A stretch of DNA of 64,000 nt, from assembly GCF_000814825.1 (NCBI RefSeq), contig NZ_CP009302.1, forward strand, positions 124,001 to 188,000, in the 5' to 3' direction. Both the position numbers and the translations under genes were made by a program. Positions 25,372 to 34,099 of the stretch are shown in pieces. The DNA comes from Berryella intestinalis. GTDB lineage: Bacteria > Actinomycetota > Coriobacteriia > Coriobacteriales > Eggerthellaceae. Each line of letters starts with the position of its first letter. The stretch's first letter is position 1. The notes under the pieces are model-generated. The model ran no database searches, was not told where the DNA came from, and saw only the letters and a list, made by a program, of their open reading frames with translations.

Positions 25372-25921
25372 GTATCCCTCCTTGGTAGGTTGACCGTTCC
25401 ATTGCCAAAAGCAGCGCTGCTATTAGGGCCTAAGAAGTGCGGATATATAAACCTGAGTAGGTGCTCGTCTGTTTCTTTTCGTATTCGTCTCTAAAGATCG
25501 GTGGGGGCGCGCCGGTGCGCGCAGGGTCCTGTGTCTGGCTCTGAAAGGCCCGGACGCCTGGCAAGGGGGTTTACTGTCACCAAGCATCCGAGGCTTTCGG
25601 AGCTAACGCGTTCGTTCGGTCGCTTGCCCGATTTCCGTCCCGGCGCAACCGCCGTCGGCTTGGTCGGAAGAAGCTCCCGTCCTTTTCTGTAAGGGAATGA
25701 TGACGTGCGTAAACCGTTGTTTCAAAGGTCGTTGGAGGGAAAATGCTACAGGTAGTAGACATAAACGAGGTATTTGTCTATTAATTGGAACAGATAGGGG
25801 TAAAAGTCCCGAGAGACCGAACTATCAACGGCGAATGTAACGCTATGATGGACGAAACGCGAAAAATGTTGCCGTTCACGTTATTGAACACGTCGACTGT
25901 TGCGGAGAGATTGGGGGAACC
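25372..25921. other. Divergent regulatory region between EamA and TetR genes
   Basis: These 550 bases have no convincing gene. They contain ACCTGAGTAGGT (25451-25462), a near-palindrome matching ACCTGGTAGGT upstream of the RidA gene. A related palindrome, CTACAGGTAGTAG (25746-25758), lies upstream of the TetR gene and reads ACCTGTAG on the other strand. Such repeats are candidate binding sites for the adjacent regulator. The last 180 bases before the TetR gene are AT-rich. Confidence 0.5.
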
Positions 25922-26536
25922 ATGCTTCCAGATCTTGCTCGTGGGGAAGACATCTTCAGCTCGCCTGAACTGCGCATGAAAATGCGTATCCTTCATGCGG
26001 TGGACAAGCCGCTCGACCGCATCACGATCACCGAGATATGCAAGAACGCCGGCATATCGCGCCAGGCCTTCTACCGCCACTTCCAAAGCAAGTACGACAT
26101 CCCCTGGTGGCACTCCATCTTCTGCCGGCAGTTCTATCTGAACGAGATCGGGCGCTCGATCGATTGGAAAACCGGCTACTACCACCATCTGCGCCTGATC
26201 AACCAGGAGCGCGACTTCTACCGGAAGTCCATCCAGTACAGCATCAACACGCCGTTCGGGCAGACGGTCATGCCCGAGAACCGCAAGGTCGTGCTGCTGG
26301 ATACCCTGGAGAACTACCGCCATATCGAGGTGAACGACAACATGCGGTTCATCGTCGAGATCTTCTCCAAGCTGGAATGCGAGGTGCTGAACGACTGGTT
26401 CAGGTCGGACCAGCCTACCGACCTGGTGCGATGGACCGACGACCTGGTCAGCCTCGTTCCCGACCGCCTGTTCAGGGCGCTTCAGCTCGACCAGGCCATG
26501 CCCGATGGGACGCCGGTTCTGGGGCTGTTCCACTGA
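25922..26536 (+). CDS. TetR-family transcriptional regulator
   Basis: The protein has 204 residues. The helix-turn-helix is seen at about residues 34-58 (ITITEICKNAGISRQAFYRHFQSKYD). The rest is a helical ligand-binding domain rich in Phe, Tyr and Arg, with little likeness to well-known members. The ATG follows GGGGGAACC. It is divergent from the EamA-creatininase-MHS-RidA cluster and probably regulates it. The shared ACCTG-TAGG motifs on both sides of the divergent region support this, but regulation is inference. Confidence 0.83.
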   Translation: MLPDLARGEDIFSSPELRMKMRILHAVDKPLDRITITEICKNAGISRQAFYRHFQSKYDIPWWHSIFCRQFYLNEIGRSIDWKTGYYHHLRLINQERDFYRKSIQYSINTPFGQTVMPENRKVVLLDTLENYRHIEVNDNMRFIVEIFSKLECEVLNDWFRSDQPTDLVRWTDDLVSLVPDRLFRALQLDQAMPDGTPVLGLFH

Positions 26537-26548
26537 TGGTGCGGCGCA

Positions 26549-26593
26549 CGCACGCGCCCGCATGCGGCGAGGGGTTGCATGCGGGCGCGTGCG
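26549..26593. terminator. Perfect 17-bp hairpin between convergent genes
   Basis: The arms GCACGCGCCCGCATGC and GCATGCGGGCGCGTGC plus one more outer pair form a perfect stem with an 11-base loop, between the TetR-like gene and the RNA methyltransferase. There is no T run on either side, so it is a bidirectional terminator or transcript-end protector rather than a textbook terminator. Confidence 0.6.
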
Positions 26594-26603
26594 GGCTTGC
26601 GCC

Positions 26604-27518
26604 CTAGCCCGTGCGGACGATCTTGGCGACGAAGAAGCCCTCGTAGCGATCGGTGGGAGCCAGGCACAGAGCCCCTTCCAGGCTGACGGGCAGGCGGGGA
26701 AGCTCGCTTGAAGCATCGAGGTCGAAGGGCTTTACCGAGAAGGCGCGGTCGCGCGGCGCGCGGCGCAGCCCTTCTTCCACGATCGCCTCGTTTTCTTCGC
26801 GCAGAATCGAGCAGGTGGAATACACCAGCGTTCCCCCCGGTTTCAGCAGTTTGAGCGCCTTGTCGAACAGGGCCTGCTGCGACTTGCGCGATTTCTCGAT
26901 GAGATGCGGGGTGAAGCGTTTCTCCACGCGGGGGTCTGCGGCGCTCAGCGTTCCCGACCCCGAGCAGGGGGCGTCCAGCAGGATTCGGTCGAACGAGAAG
27001 AAATCGTCCAGCCGCCGCGCGTCGGTGCGCATCACCGTGACGTTGCGGGCGCTCTGGCGGTTGAGGTTGAACTCCAGCTTTTCCGCACGGGGAGCGTGCA
27101 TCTCGCAGGCGGTGATGCGGGCGCCCGCGCCGGTGAGCGCGGCGATCTGCGTGGTTTTTCCACCGGGGGCGGCGCACATGTCGCAGATGTCCTCACCTGC
27201 GCGCGCCCCGAGCGCCAGCGGCGGGATCATCGAGGAGAGGCTCTGCATGTACAGATGGCCGCTTTCGTAGGCGGGAAGATCCCAGACGTCGCGCTGGCTT
27301 GCCCGGGGCAGGGCGAGCGCGTCGCGGTACCATCCGACGGGCTCCCAGGAGATGCCCGCCTGGTCGAGCGCTTCGGCGACGGCATCCCGGTCGGACAGCA
27401 GGGTGTTGGCCCGCAGCGTCACCGCCCGCTTCGCAGCGAGGCCCTCGACGATGGTTGCAGCGAGGTCTGCGCCGTACTGCCGGGCCAGCAGGGGCTCCAA
27501 AAACGCGGGGATGGCCAT
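26604..27518 (-). CDS. RsmB/NOP2-family RNA cytosine-5 methyltransferase
   Basis: The protein has 304 residues. The SAM-binding motif ICDMCAAPGGKT lies at about 111-122. The two catalytic cysteines sit in DAPCSGSGT and YSTCS, as in rRNA/tRNA m5C methyltransferases of the NOL1/NOP2/Sun family. The short N-terminal region (about 75 residues) resembles the RsmF/YebU type rather than full RsmB, which has a NusB-like domain. The start MAIPAF follows GGAGAATC; the longer frame upstream has no ribosome site. It probably modifies 16S rRNA or a tRNA. The gene is not functionally linked to its neighbours. Confidence 0.88.
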   Translation of the reverse strand: MAIPAFLEPLLARQYGADLAATIVEGLAAKRAVTLRANTLLSDRDAVAEALDQAGISWEPVGWYRDALALPRASQRDVWDLPAYESGHLYMQSLSSMIPPLALGARAGEDICDMCAAPGGKTTQIAALTGAGARITACEMHAPRAEKLEFNLNRQSARNVTVMRTDARRLDDFFSFDRILLDAPCSGSGTLSAADPRVEKRFTPHLIEKSRKSQQALFDKALKLLKPGGTLVYSTCSILREENEAIVEEGLRRAPRDRAFSVKPFDLDASSELPRLPVSLEGALCLAPTDRYEGFFVAKIVRTG

Positions 27519-27757
27519 GCGATCTCGATTCTCCGTCAGGTTCAGATGATTTACCAGATGAAAGCATATCTCACCCCTTTTGGTCGAGGGGCCGACTGCA
27601 TAAATTAAGCCTTTTGGGTCGGTGGCGCGGGCGCGCGGGCGGGGCATGATCTTCCCATGGATCGAACCGGGCGAGGCCCGGGCAGACGAGAGGCGCCGGG
27701 GACGCGGGCAAGCGGGCCGACGGCGCCGCAGGATTCCTAGGGAAGGGATACACGAAC

Positions 27758-29542
27758 ATGGCAGAGATCTCCAAGGGCATCAGCCGCCGCGGTTTTCTGA
27801 CGGCATCCGGGGCGGTTGCGGCGGGCGCCGCGGCGTGGGGCCTGGCGGGCTGCGCTCCGAAGGCGAAAAGCGAGAAGGCCGCAACCGAGGCCTCCGCATC
27901 GACTGCGGGCGGAACCGCCGGCTTCGACGGAACCGGCAACCTCACCTGGCTGGGTGAAGCCCCCTCTATCAGCGATTCCGAGGTTTCCGAAACCCTCGAG
28001 ACCGACGTCATCGTGGTCGGCCTGGGCGCATCGGGCCCGGCTGCGGCGCGCGCTGCCGCAGAGGCCGGCGCCAAGGTGCTGTGCTTCGAGAAGGCTTCGG
28101 CCCTCACCTCCGTTGCAAGCGACATCGCGGCTCTGGGCGGCAACACGCTGGGCAAATGGGGCCGCGGCGACGGCTTCCTCGACAAGACCATGATCGTGAA
28201 CCGCCACATGGCCGAGGGCAGCTACCACACGCGCTTCGGCGTCATCGAGCGCTGGGCCAACGAGTCGGGCGCTACGCTGGACTGGTTCATCGAGGCCAGC
28301 AAGGATGCCTACATCGCCGACGAGACCTGGTCCGAGATCCCGGCCGACAAGCAGGCGAACTACATCGCCCCCTTCTTCTATCCCATGCCCGAGACCTACG
28401 ACTGGACCAAGGAAGACCTTCCGTGCTACCCCACGTCCATCACGTTCAGCAACCTGAAGAAGGTCCAGGAAGACAACCTCCAGGTCGCTTTGGACAAGGG
28501 CGCCGAAGTGCGCTATTCGTGTCCCGCAGTCAAGCTGATCGCCGAGAACGGCAAGGTCACCGGCGTGTACGCCAAAGACGTCACGTCCGGCAAATACGTG
28601 AAGGCCACGGCGAAGAGCGTCGTTCTGACCACGGGCGACTACCTGGGCAACGAGGACATGATGAAGTTCTACGCCCCCGAGACGGTGGAAAACGGCGTGG
28701 GGACGCTCTGCATCACCATGGATTCCGAGGGCAAGCCCGTCAACGTGGGCGACGGCCATAAGATGGCCGTGTGGGCAGGGGCGGCCATCGAGCAGTGGCA
28801 CGCACCCATGATCCACCACATGGGCGGCGGCGCCGGGGCCGACGGGCGCGGCGTCATGGGTGCCAACGGGTACCTGTGGCTGAACCTGCACGGCAAGCGC
28901 TTCATGAACGAGGACCTGCCCGGCCAGCAGCTGGAAAACCAGGTGGAGCTCCAGCCCGGCCGCGAGTGCTACCAGCTGTTCGATTCCGCTTGGCCCGAGC
29001 AGCTGAAATACTTCCCCGCAGCTCACGGCATCGCGTGCATCTACCGCGAGGACGAACTGCCCGCCTACACCGCCAACGGCCTGAAGATCAACGTGCGCAC
29101 CCCTGCCGACCTCGAGGCCGCCGTGGCCGACGGCCGCTGCATCAAGGCCGACACCATCGACGAGCTGCTGTCGAAGATCTCCGGCATCGACGCCGAGACG
29201 GCCAAGAAGTCCATCCAGCGCTACAACGAGCTGGTCGCCGCCGGCAAGGACTCCGACTTCGGCAAATCCTCCCAGCGCCTGTTCGCTCTGGAGAAGGCCC
29301 CGTTCTATGCCGCGAAGTGCACCCCTGCTCTGAACCTGGGTGCGCTGGGCGGCGTGGTGTCCGACGAGGACTGCCACGTGTTCACCGGCGAGGGCGAGCA
29401 GATCGAGGGCCTGTACGTGGCCGGCGGCCCCCAGGGCGGGCGCTTCGCGGTGGAGTACCCCATCTCGATGAAGGGCCTGAGCATGGGCATGTGCATCACC
29501 TTCGGGCGCATCGCGGGCGAGAACGCCGCTGCGCATAAGTAG
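27758..29542 (+). CDS. Tat-exported lipoprotein FAD-dependent reductase
   Basis: The protein has 594 residues and starts after GGGAAGGG. The Tat motif SRRGF (9-13) and lipobox LAGC with Cys32 are clear. After the WLGEAPSI linker the FAD Rossmann segment reads TDVIVVGLGASGPAAARAAA. The C-terminal contact segment is GLYVAGGPQGGRFAVEYP. It belongs to the fumarate/urocanate-reductase-like flavoproteins of anaerobic respiration and acts on the outer face of the membrane. No haem domain is fused, so a separate cytochrome must deliver electrons. The LuxR gene at 29701 directly downstream is the likely regulator. The substrate is unknown. Confidence 0.87.
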   Translation: MAEISKGISRRGFLTASGAVAAGAAAWGLAGCAPKAKSEKAATEASASTAGGTAGFDGTGNLTWLGEAPSISDSEVSETLETDVIVVGLGASGPAAARAAAEAGAKVLCFEKASALTSVASDIAALGGNTLGKWGRGDGFLDKTMIVNRHMAEGSYHTRFGVIERWANESGATLDWFIEASKDAYIADETWSEIPADKQANYIAPFFYPMPETYDWTKEDLPCYPTSITFSNLKKVQEDNLQVALDKGAEVRYSCPAVKLIAENGKVTGVYAKDVTSGKYVKATAKSVVLTTGDYLGNEDMMKFYAPETVENGVGTLCITMDSEGKPVNVGDGHKMAVWAGAAIEQWHAPMIHHMGGGAGADGRGVMGANGYLWLNLHGKRFMNEDLPGQQLENQVELQPGRECYQLFDSAWPEQLKYFPAAHGIACIYREDELPAYTANGLKINVRTPADLEAAVADGRCIKADTIDELLSKISGIDAETAKKSIQRYNELVAAGKDSDFGKSSQRLFALEKAPFYAAKCTPALNLGALGGVVSDEDCHVFTGEGEQIEGLYVAGGPQGGRFAVEYPISMKGLSMGMCITFGRIAGENAAAHK

Positions 29543-29619
29543 CATCCTTCCGAGCGCCGCCTTTCCCCTCCCGCTGGCGGCGCTCCGACGAGCCGGGCGC
29601 AACCTCTGCGGCCCGACGC

Positions 29620-29646
29620 GAACGGCCCCGTTTGACGGGGCCGTTC
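29620..29646 (+). terminator. Terminator hairpin after the flavoprotein
   Basis: A perfect 11-bp stem (GAACGGCCCCG with CGGGGCCGTTC) and TTTGA loop end the flavoprotein transcript. The T run is poor. The loop and right arm also hold the -35 of the next promoter. Confidence 0.7.
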
Positions 29647-29660
29647 TGCGTTATGATAAT
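29632..29660 (+). promoter_or_regulatory. Promoter of the LuxR gene, overlapping the terminator
   Basis: TTGACG (29632-29637) and GATAAT (29655-29660) are 17 bp apart. The -35 lies inside the terminator hairpin of the preceding gene. Confidence 0.55.
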
Positions 29661-29700
29661 GGTGGCATATTTCGTCCGAAACACATGCGGAAGAGAAGGT

Positions 29701-31194
29701 ATGGCGTCACAGGAAATTAGCGGCGAACAGGGGAAAGGCGGCCGTCCGTCGATGCGGGCGCTGCTTCCGGCCACCCAGGTGTTCGGCTTCTGCTTCTACT
29801 GGGCCTGGGTGTACCTGTCGTTCAACGCGTCGGCATCCGTCAATCCGGTTCTCTCGACGCACCTGAACCTCGTGTACGTTCACTTGGCGTCGATGATCGC
29901 GGGCGTGGCGTTCTACGCGGTGATCATCGGGTTCTCGCGCCGCCTGCGCGTGCTGTTCGAAAGGCGCGTTCAGCTGGTGGCCGCAGGCGCGCTCATGGCG
30001 GCGGGCACCGCGTGCTACGCGTTCGGCGACCGGGCGCCGTTGCCGCTGATGCTGGTCGGAGCCGTGGTTTCGGGCGTTGCATCGGTGTGGTTGGTCATCT
30101 TCTGGGGACGGTTGTTCAGCACGCTGTCGGCTCGCAACATCGTGTTCGCGACGGCGGTTTCGTTCGGGTTCGCGCATGCCATCTACTATGCGGCGCTGCT
30201 CATGCCCGAGGTCGCGACGGGCGCTATCACCACGGTTCTTCCCGTGTTGGCGGCCGCCCTGTGCCCCGAGCCCGAGAAAATCCATCGGTACCTGGGAGGT
30301 TCCCAGTCCGACGAGGGGGATTCGCCCGACGGCGCGCCGTCCGAGGGCGCGGAGGGCCCCCGCTTTTCCCTGGTGCCGTTCTCGCGCTTGCCGTGGAGGG
30401 TGGCTTTGGGCCTGGCTGCGGTGATGTTCGTGTACGGCGGGGCGCGCGTGTACGTGGCTTCGTTCGACCAGTCCGGGTTTTTCGGGTTCGAGAGAACGGC
30501 GGGGCTGACCATCGCGGTGGTGGCGGCGTTCGTGGTGTGGGGCGCGCTCTTCCAGGGTGAAAACGCCAGCTTGGGAGCTGCCTACAAGATGACGCTTCCG
30601 CTTCTGGGAAGCGCGCTGCTCATGGTGGCGATCTTCGGATACGAGTACGTGGCGCTCATCGCCCCCCTGATGACCGGTATTCAGGTGGTCATCGAAATAC
30701 TCTCATGGGTTCTGCTGGCCGATATCGCGCGCACGACCCGCACGCCGGCCTTCCTCGTGTTCGCCATCGGGCGCCTGGCCGTTCAGGGCGGTATGTTCGC
30801 CGGCCAGCTGTCGGCGTGGCTGTTGGTGGACATGGTTGCGCCCTTCGCGGTGGCGGGGATCTTCGCGCTCATGCTGGTGACGGGCTTCATGTTCGACAGC
30901 CAGGACACGCTTCTGGTGTTCGAGGCTCCCAGCAAGGTCGAGCGCGAGCAGGCCGAGCGCAGGATGGGCCGCTCGATGGGGGATCACCTCGAGGATATGG
31001 CGGAAACCTACGGCCTCACCCAACGGGAGAAGGAGATCTTCTTGCTGTGGGTGACGGGGCATGGGTCAAAGTACATCCAAGAATCCCTGGTCATCAGCCC
31101 TTCAACGGTGAAAACCCACGTGCGGCACATCTACGAGAAATGCGGTGTTCACAGCAGGGCCGAGATCATGCGCCTGCTGGAGATCAGGTCGTAG
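29701..31194 (+). CDS. Membrane-bound LuxR-family transcriptional regulator
   Basis: The protein has 497 residues. Roughly twelve hydrophobic helices fill residues 20-410, interrupted by an acidic loop near residue 205. The C-terminus carries a GerE domain: LTQREKEIFLLWVTGHG, then ISPSTVKTHVRHIYEKCGVH. The ATG follows AGAGAAGG; an upstream in-frame ATG lies within the promoter region and is less likely. It sits downstream of the flavoprotein at 27758 on the same strand but has its own promoter. It is the presumed sensor-regulator of that reductase. Confidence 0.83.
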   Translation: MASQEISGEQGKGGRPSMRALLPATQVFGFCFYWAWVYLSFNASASVNPVLSTHLNLVYVHLASMIAGVAFYAVIIGFSRRLRVLFERRVQLVAAGALMAAGTACYAFGDRAPLPLMLVGAVVSGVASVWLVIFWGRLFSTLSARNIVFATAVSFGFAHAIYYAALLMPEVATGAITTVLPVLAAALCPEPEKIHRYLGGSQSDEGDSPDGAPSEGAEGPRFSLVPFSRLPWRVALGLAAVMFVYGGARVYVASFDQSGFFGFERTAGLTIAVVAAFVVWGALFQGENASLGAAYKMTLPLLGSALLMVAIFGYEYVALIAPLMTGIQVVIEILSWVLLADIARTTRTPAFLVFAIGRLAVQGGMFAGQLSAWLLVDMVAPFAVAGIFALMLVTGFMFDSQDTLLVFEAPSKVEREQAERRMGRSMGDHLEDMAETYGLTQREKEIFLLWVTGHGSKYIQESLVISPSTVKTHVRHIYEKCGVHSRAEIMRLLEIRS

Positions 31195-31254
31195 GGAAGA
31201 CGGGTTCGGGCGCGCGACGCGCAAAGCGGCTGGATGCGAGTGGAGGTGCGATAC

Positions 31255-32232
31255 GTGGAAGCGGCGAGGAGCAATAAGGCGCTGGGTGTGGTGTGCATTT
31301 TAGCAGGGGCTTTGTGCTGGGCGTTTTCGGGTACCTGCGTGCAGTACCTCACGCAGGAGCACGGCATGGATCCCCATCTGGTCGTGTGCGTGCGCCTGGT
31401 GCTGAGCGCCGCCATCCTCATGACGGTGTGCCTGGTTACCATGCGCGACCAGCTGAAAAGCATCCTCACGAACCGCAACGCGCTCATCGACCTGGTGCTG
31501 TACGGGGTGTTCGGGTGCTTCGGATGCCAGTTCACCTACATCATGTCCATCGCGATCAACACCGCCGGCATTGCCACGCTCATGGAGCAGCTGGGAAGCG
31601 TCGTGGTCATCGGGTACGCCTGCCTGATGGAGCGCCGCCTGCCGCGCAAGCGCGAGCTTACCGCCATCGTGCTGGGTACCGTCGGCATGACGCTCATCTG
31701 CACGCAGGGCGACCTCAGCGGCTTGGCGCTCAGCCCGCAGGGCCTGTTCTGGGGCGTTTTGAGCATGGTGACGCTCGCCGCCTACGTGCTGCTTCCCACC
31801 TATCTCATGAAGAAGTGGAACGGGGTTGCGGTCACGGCGCCCAGCATCATGGTCGGCGCGGTGGCGGCCCTCATCTTCCTCCATCCGGTCGGCTCTGCCT
31901 TCCCCGCCGATCTGGGTGCGATCGCGGGCATTCTGGGGTCGGTGTTTCTGGGCGTGGTGCTTCCCTATCCGCTGTTTTTGCGGGGCCTGCGCGAGGCGGG
32001 CCCGGTGGTGGCCGGTCTGCTTACCGGCATCGAGCCCGTGGCCGCCCTGGCGTTCACCACGGTTTTGCTGGGAACGGCGGTGACGGGGTTCGATGCGGCC
32101 GGTGCGTTCTTCATCGTGGTGATGCTCGCCGTGGTCGCGCTTCCCGACAAGCCGCGCAGGCTGATGCGCGGGCCGTCGTTCGGTTCGTCGTCGCCGGACG
32201 ACGGGGTTCTGGACGAAGGGCCGTCGCTCTGA
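31255..32232 (+). CDS. EamA/DMT-family transporter
   Basis: The protein has 325 residues from the GTG at 31255, which is preceded by GGAGG at good spacing; an ATG at 31234 is an alternative without a ribosome site. Ten membrane helices lie in two EamA repeats: LCWAFSGTCVQYL opens the first, and YACLMERRLPRKRELTAIVLG is its end motif. The tail after the last helix is basic then acidic and stays in the cytoplasm. The substrate is unknown. It lies 60 bp after the LuxR gene and 43 bp before the methyltransferase, separated from the latter by an operator-like palindrome. Confidence 0.88.
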   Translation: MEAARSNKALGVVCILAGALCWAFSGTCVQYLTQEHGMDPHLVVCVRLVLSAAILMTVCLVTMRDQLKSILTNRNALIDLVLYGVFGCFGCQFTYIMSIAINTAGIATLMEQLGSVVVIGYACLMERRLPRKRELTAIVLGTVGMTLICTQGDLSGLALSPQGLFWGVLSMVTLAAYVLLPTYLMKKWNGVAVTAPSIMVGAVAALIFLHPVGSAFPADLGAIAGILGSVFLGVVLPYPLFLRGLREAGPVVAGLLTGIEPVAALAFTTVLLGTAVTGFDAAGAFFIVVMLAVVALPDKPRRLMRGPSFGSSSPDDGVLDEGPSL

Positions 32233-32239
32233 TAGTGTG

Positions 32240-32256
32240 ACGAAACGTAGTTTCGT
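32240..32256 (+). promoter_or_regulatory. Operator-like palindrome before the methyltransferase-ABC run
   Basis: A perfect inverted repeat ACGAAAC-GTA-GTTTCGT lies 19 bases upstream of the methyltransferase start, where a bound repressor would block transcription. It is flanked by GTG on the left and CAC on the right. It matches no metal-regulator box I can name with certainty. Confidence 0.55.
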
Positions 32257-32275
32257 ATCACGGGAGAAGGTAGCG

Positions 32276-33100
32276 ATGGCTTGCAGTCACAGGTCGCCGA
32301 GCGGGCGGGGCGCGCAAGCGTGTCCTGCGGTTATCGACCCGCAGGAGATATCGAGGTACTGGGACGTGCGCGCTCCCAGTTACTCCAACGGCGTTCGCGA
32401 CGAGATGGCGGGGTTCGAGCGCCGCGCCTGGACGCAGCTGCTCTCAGAGCGGCTCGCCTCCCTGGGCAACCCGTCTGATCTGCGTGTTCTCGACCTCGGC
32501 TGTGGGCCGGGCTTCTTCAGCATACTGCTGGCGCGCCAGGGGTGCCGGGTGGATGCGGTCGATGCGAGCGAGGGGATGCTTGGGCAGGCGCATGCGAACG
32601 CGGTCCGCGCGGGAGTGGAAAACGAAATCACTTTCCATAAAGGCGATATTAAGTTAACCTGCTTTAACGACGATTCGTTCGATGCGATCGTCTCCCGCAA
32701 CGTGACATGGTTGTTGGACGAACCTCTGCAGGCTTACGGCGAGTGGCATAGGCTGTTGGTTCCAGGCGGGAAGATGATCGCGTTCGACGCGAATTGGTAC
32801 CGCTATCTGATCGACGCGGAAACCGATCGGAAACGGACGGCCGATCAGCGCGATTCCTCGGTTCTGGAGTGGTCTGCCGATGCGGTGGCGACGTCGGTGG
32901 AGGAGCGCGCATGCGAGCAGATCGCCCTGCGCCTTCCCCTCACTTACGAGCTGCGCCCTTCGTGGGATGCGGCCGTGTTGACGGATTTGGGTTATTCGTC
33001 GGTCCTTACCGACGAATCGGTGTGGCGCCGCGTGTGGTCGAGGGGCGAGCAGCTGTTCTACGCAAGCTCGCCGCTGTTCATGATCGAAGCGGTGAAGTAA
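32276..33100 (+). CDS. Class I SAM-dependent methyltransferase
   Basis: The protein has 274 residues; the ATG follows GAGAAGG. Motif I VLDLGCGPGF (71-80) and the acidic end of strand 2 (VDAVDASEGML) form the SAM site. The motif IV-like stretch SFDAIVSRNVTWLL is present. The fold fits small-molecule methyltransferases (UbiE/Methyltransf_11 group). It is the first gene of a co-directional run with two ABC permeases, a binding lipoprotein, two ATPases and a MATE exporter. The methylated compound is unknown; a ligand of the transporter, such as a metal-binding small molecule, is a possibility. Confidence 0.85.
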   Translation: MACSHRSPSGRGAQACPAVIDPQEISRYWDVRAPSYSNGVRDEMAGFERRAWTQLLSERLASLGNPSDLRVLDLGCGPGFFSILLARQGCRVDAVDASEGMLGQAHANAVRAGVENEITFHKGDIKLTCFNDDSFDAIVSRNVTWLLDEPLQAYGEWHRLLVPGGKMIAFDANWYRYLIDAETDRKRTADQRDSSVLEWSADAVATSVEERACEQIALRLPLTYELRPSWDAAVLTDLGYSSVLTDESVWRRVWSRGEQLFYASSPLFMIEAVK

Positions 33101-33130
33101 GAAGCGATCGAAAAGGTAACGGACGCCCGG

Positions 33131-34099
33131 ATGAAAAGATACGTAGCGCGCAGGCTGCTGCAGCTGGTCCCCATCCTGCTGGGGATCACCCTGCTGTCGT
33201 TCGGCATGATGCGCCTTGCCGGGGGAGATGCGGTGACGGCGCTGATCGAGAACCAGGGCGCGGCGGTTTCGCAAGACGTCATCGACCAGAAGAAGGCCGC
33301 GCTCGGCCTCGACAAGCCCTTTCTCGTGCAGTACGCCAACTGGCTCGGGGGCTTTTTGACCGGCAACATGGGCGACAGCTACGTGTCGGGAAAGCCCGTG
33401 TTCGACACGTTCGCCTCGAAGCTGCCCGCCACGCTTCTCTTGACGCTCTCGTCGGTGGTCTGCACGGTGCTCGTCGCGGTGCCGTTGGGCATCTATTCGG
33501 CGACGCACCGGAACCGCGCGAGCGACTACATCATCCGGTTCGGCAGCTTCGTGGGTAACGCCCTGCCGAACTTCTTCGTGGCCCTGCTGCTGATCTTGGT
33601 GTTCGCGGTATGGCTGGGGTGGCTCCCGGTGATCTCGTCGCCCTTGGGGCAAAGCGGGATCGGCGCCATCAGGCCCATCGGTTTGGTCTTGCCCACCGCG
33701 ACGCTGACCATCGCCATGGTGGGCAAGTACACGCGGCAGGTGCGCGCCACCGTCCTCGACGAGCTGGGGAAGCGCTATGTCGACGGAGCTCGGTCGCGTG
33801 GGATCCCCGAGCGCCGCATCCTGTACGGGAGCGTCCTGCGAAGCTCGATGATCATGATCGTCACCATGCTGGCCCTCTCGATCGGGGATCTGCTGGGAGG
33901 GGCGGCCATCGTCGAGTCCATCTTCCAGTGGGACGGGGTCGGCAAGCTCGCAGTCGATTCGATCGCGCTGCGCGACTACCCGATCATCCAGGCGTACGTG
34001 GTGTGGATGGCCGTCATCTACGTGGTGGTGAACCTCGTCGCCGACTTGGCGTACCGGGCGCTCGATCCGCGCGTCCGGATAGACGGGGAGGGCGCCTAG
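33131..34099 (+). CDS. ABC transporter permease, nickel/dipeptide type (NikB/DppB-like)
   Basis: The protein has 322 residues and about six membrane helices. The N-terminal RRLLQLVPILLGITLLSFGMM and GDPV-like GGDAVTALIE are typical of DppB/NikB. The ABC-coupling loop (EAA motif) reads DGARSRGIPERRILYGSVLR. It lies 30 bp downstream of the methyltransferase. Its stop is directly followed by the second permease start, so the two are made together as the membrane heterodimer of an uptake system for peptides, nickel or metal chelates. Confidence 0.92.
   Translation: MKRYVARRLLQLVPILLGITLLSFGMMRLAGGDAVTALIENQGAAVSQDVIDQKKAALGLDKPFLVQYANWLGGFLTGNMGDSYVSGKPVFDTFASKLPATLLLTLSSVVCTVLVAVPLGIYSATHRNRASDYIIRFGSFVGNALPNFFVALLLILVFAVWLGWLPVISSPLGQSGIGAIRPIGLVLPTATLTIAMVGKYTRQVRATVLDELGKRYVDGARSRGIPERRILYGSVLRSSMIMIVTMLALSIGDLLGGAAIVESIFQWDGVGKLAVDSIALRDYPIIQAYVVWMAVIYVVVNLVADLAYRALDPRVRIDGEGA

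Noticed and set aside
27667-27681. CCGGGC-GAG-GCCCGG hairpin upstream of the flavoprotein at 27758
   Set aside because: A short GC stem with no T run or nearby gene end; it could be chance in GC-rich DNA.
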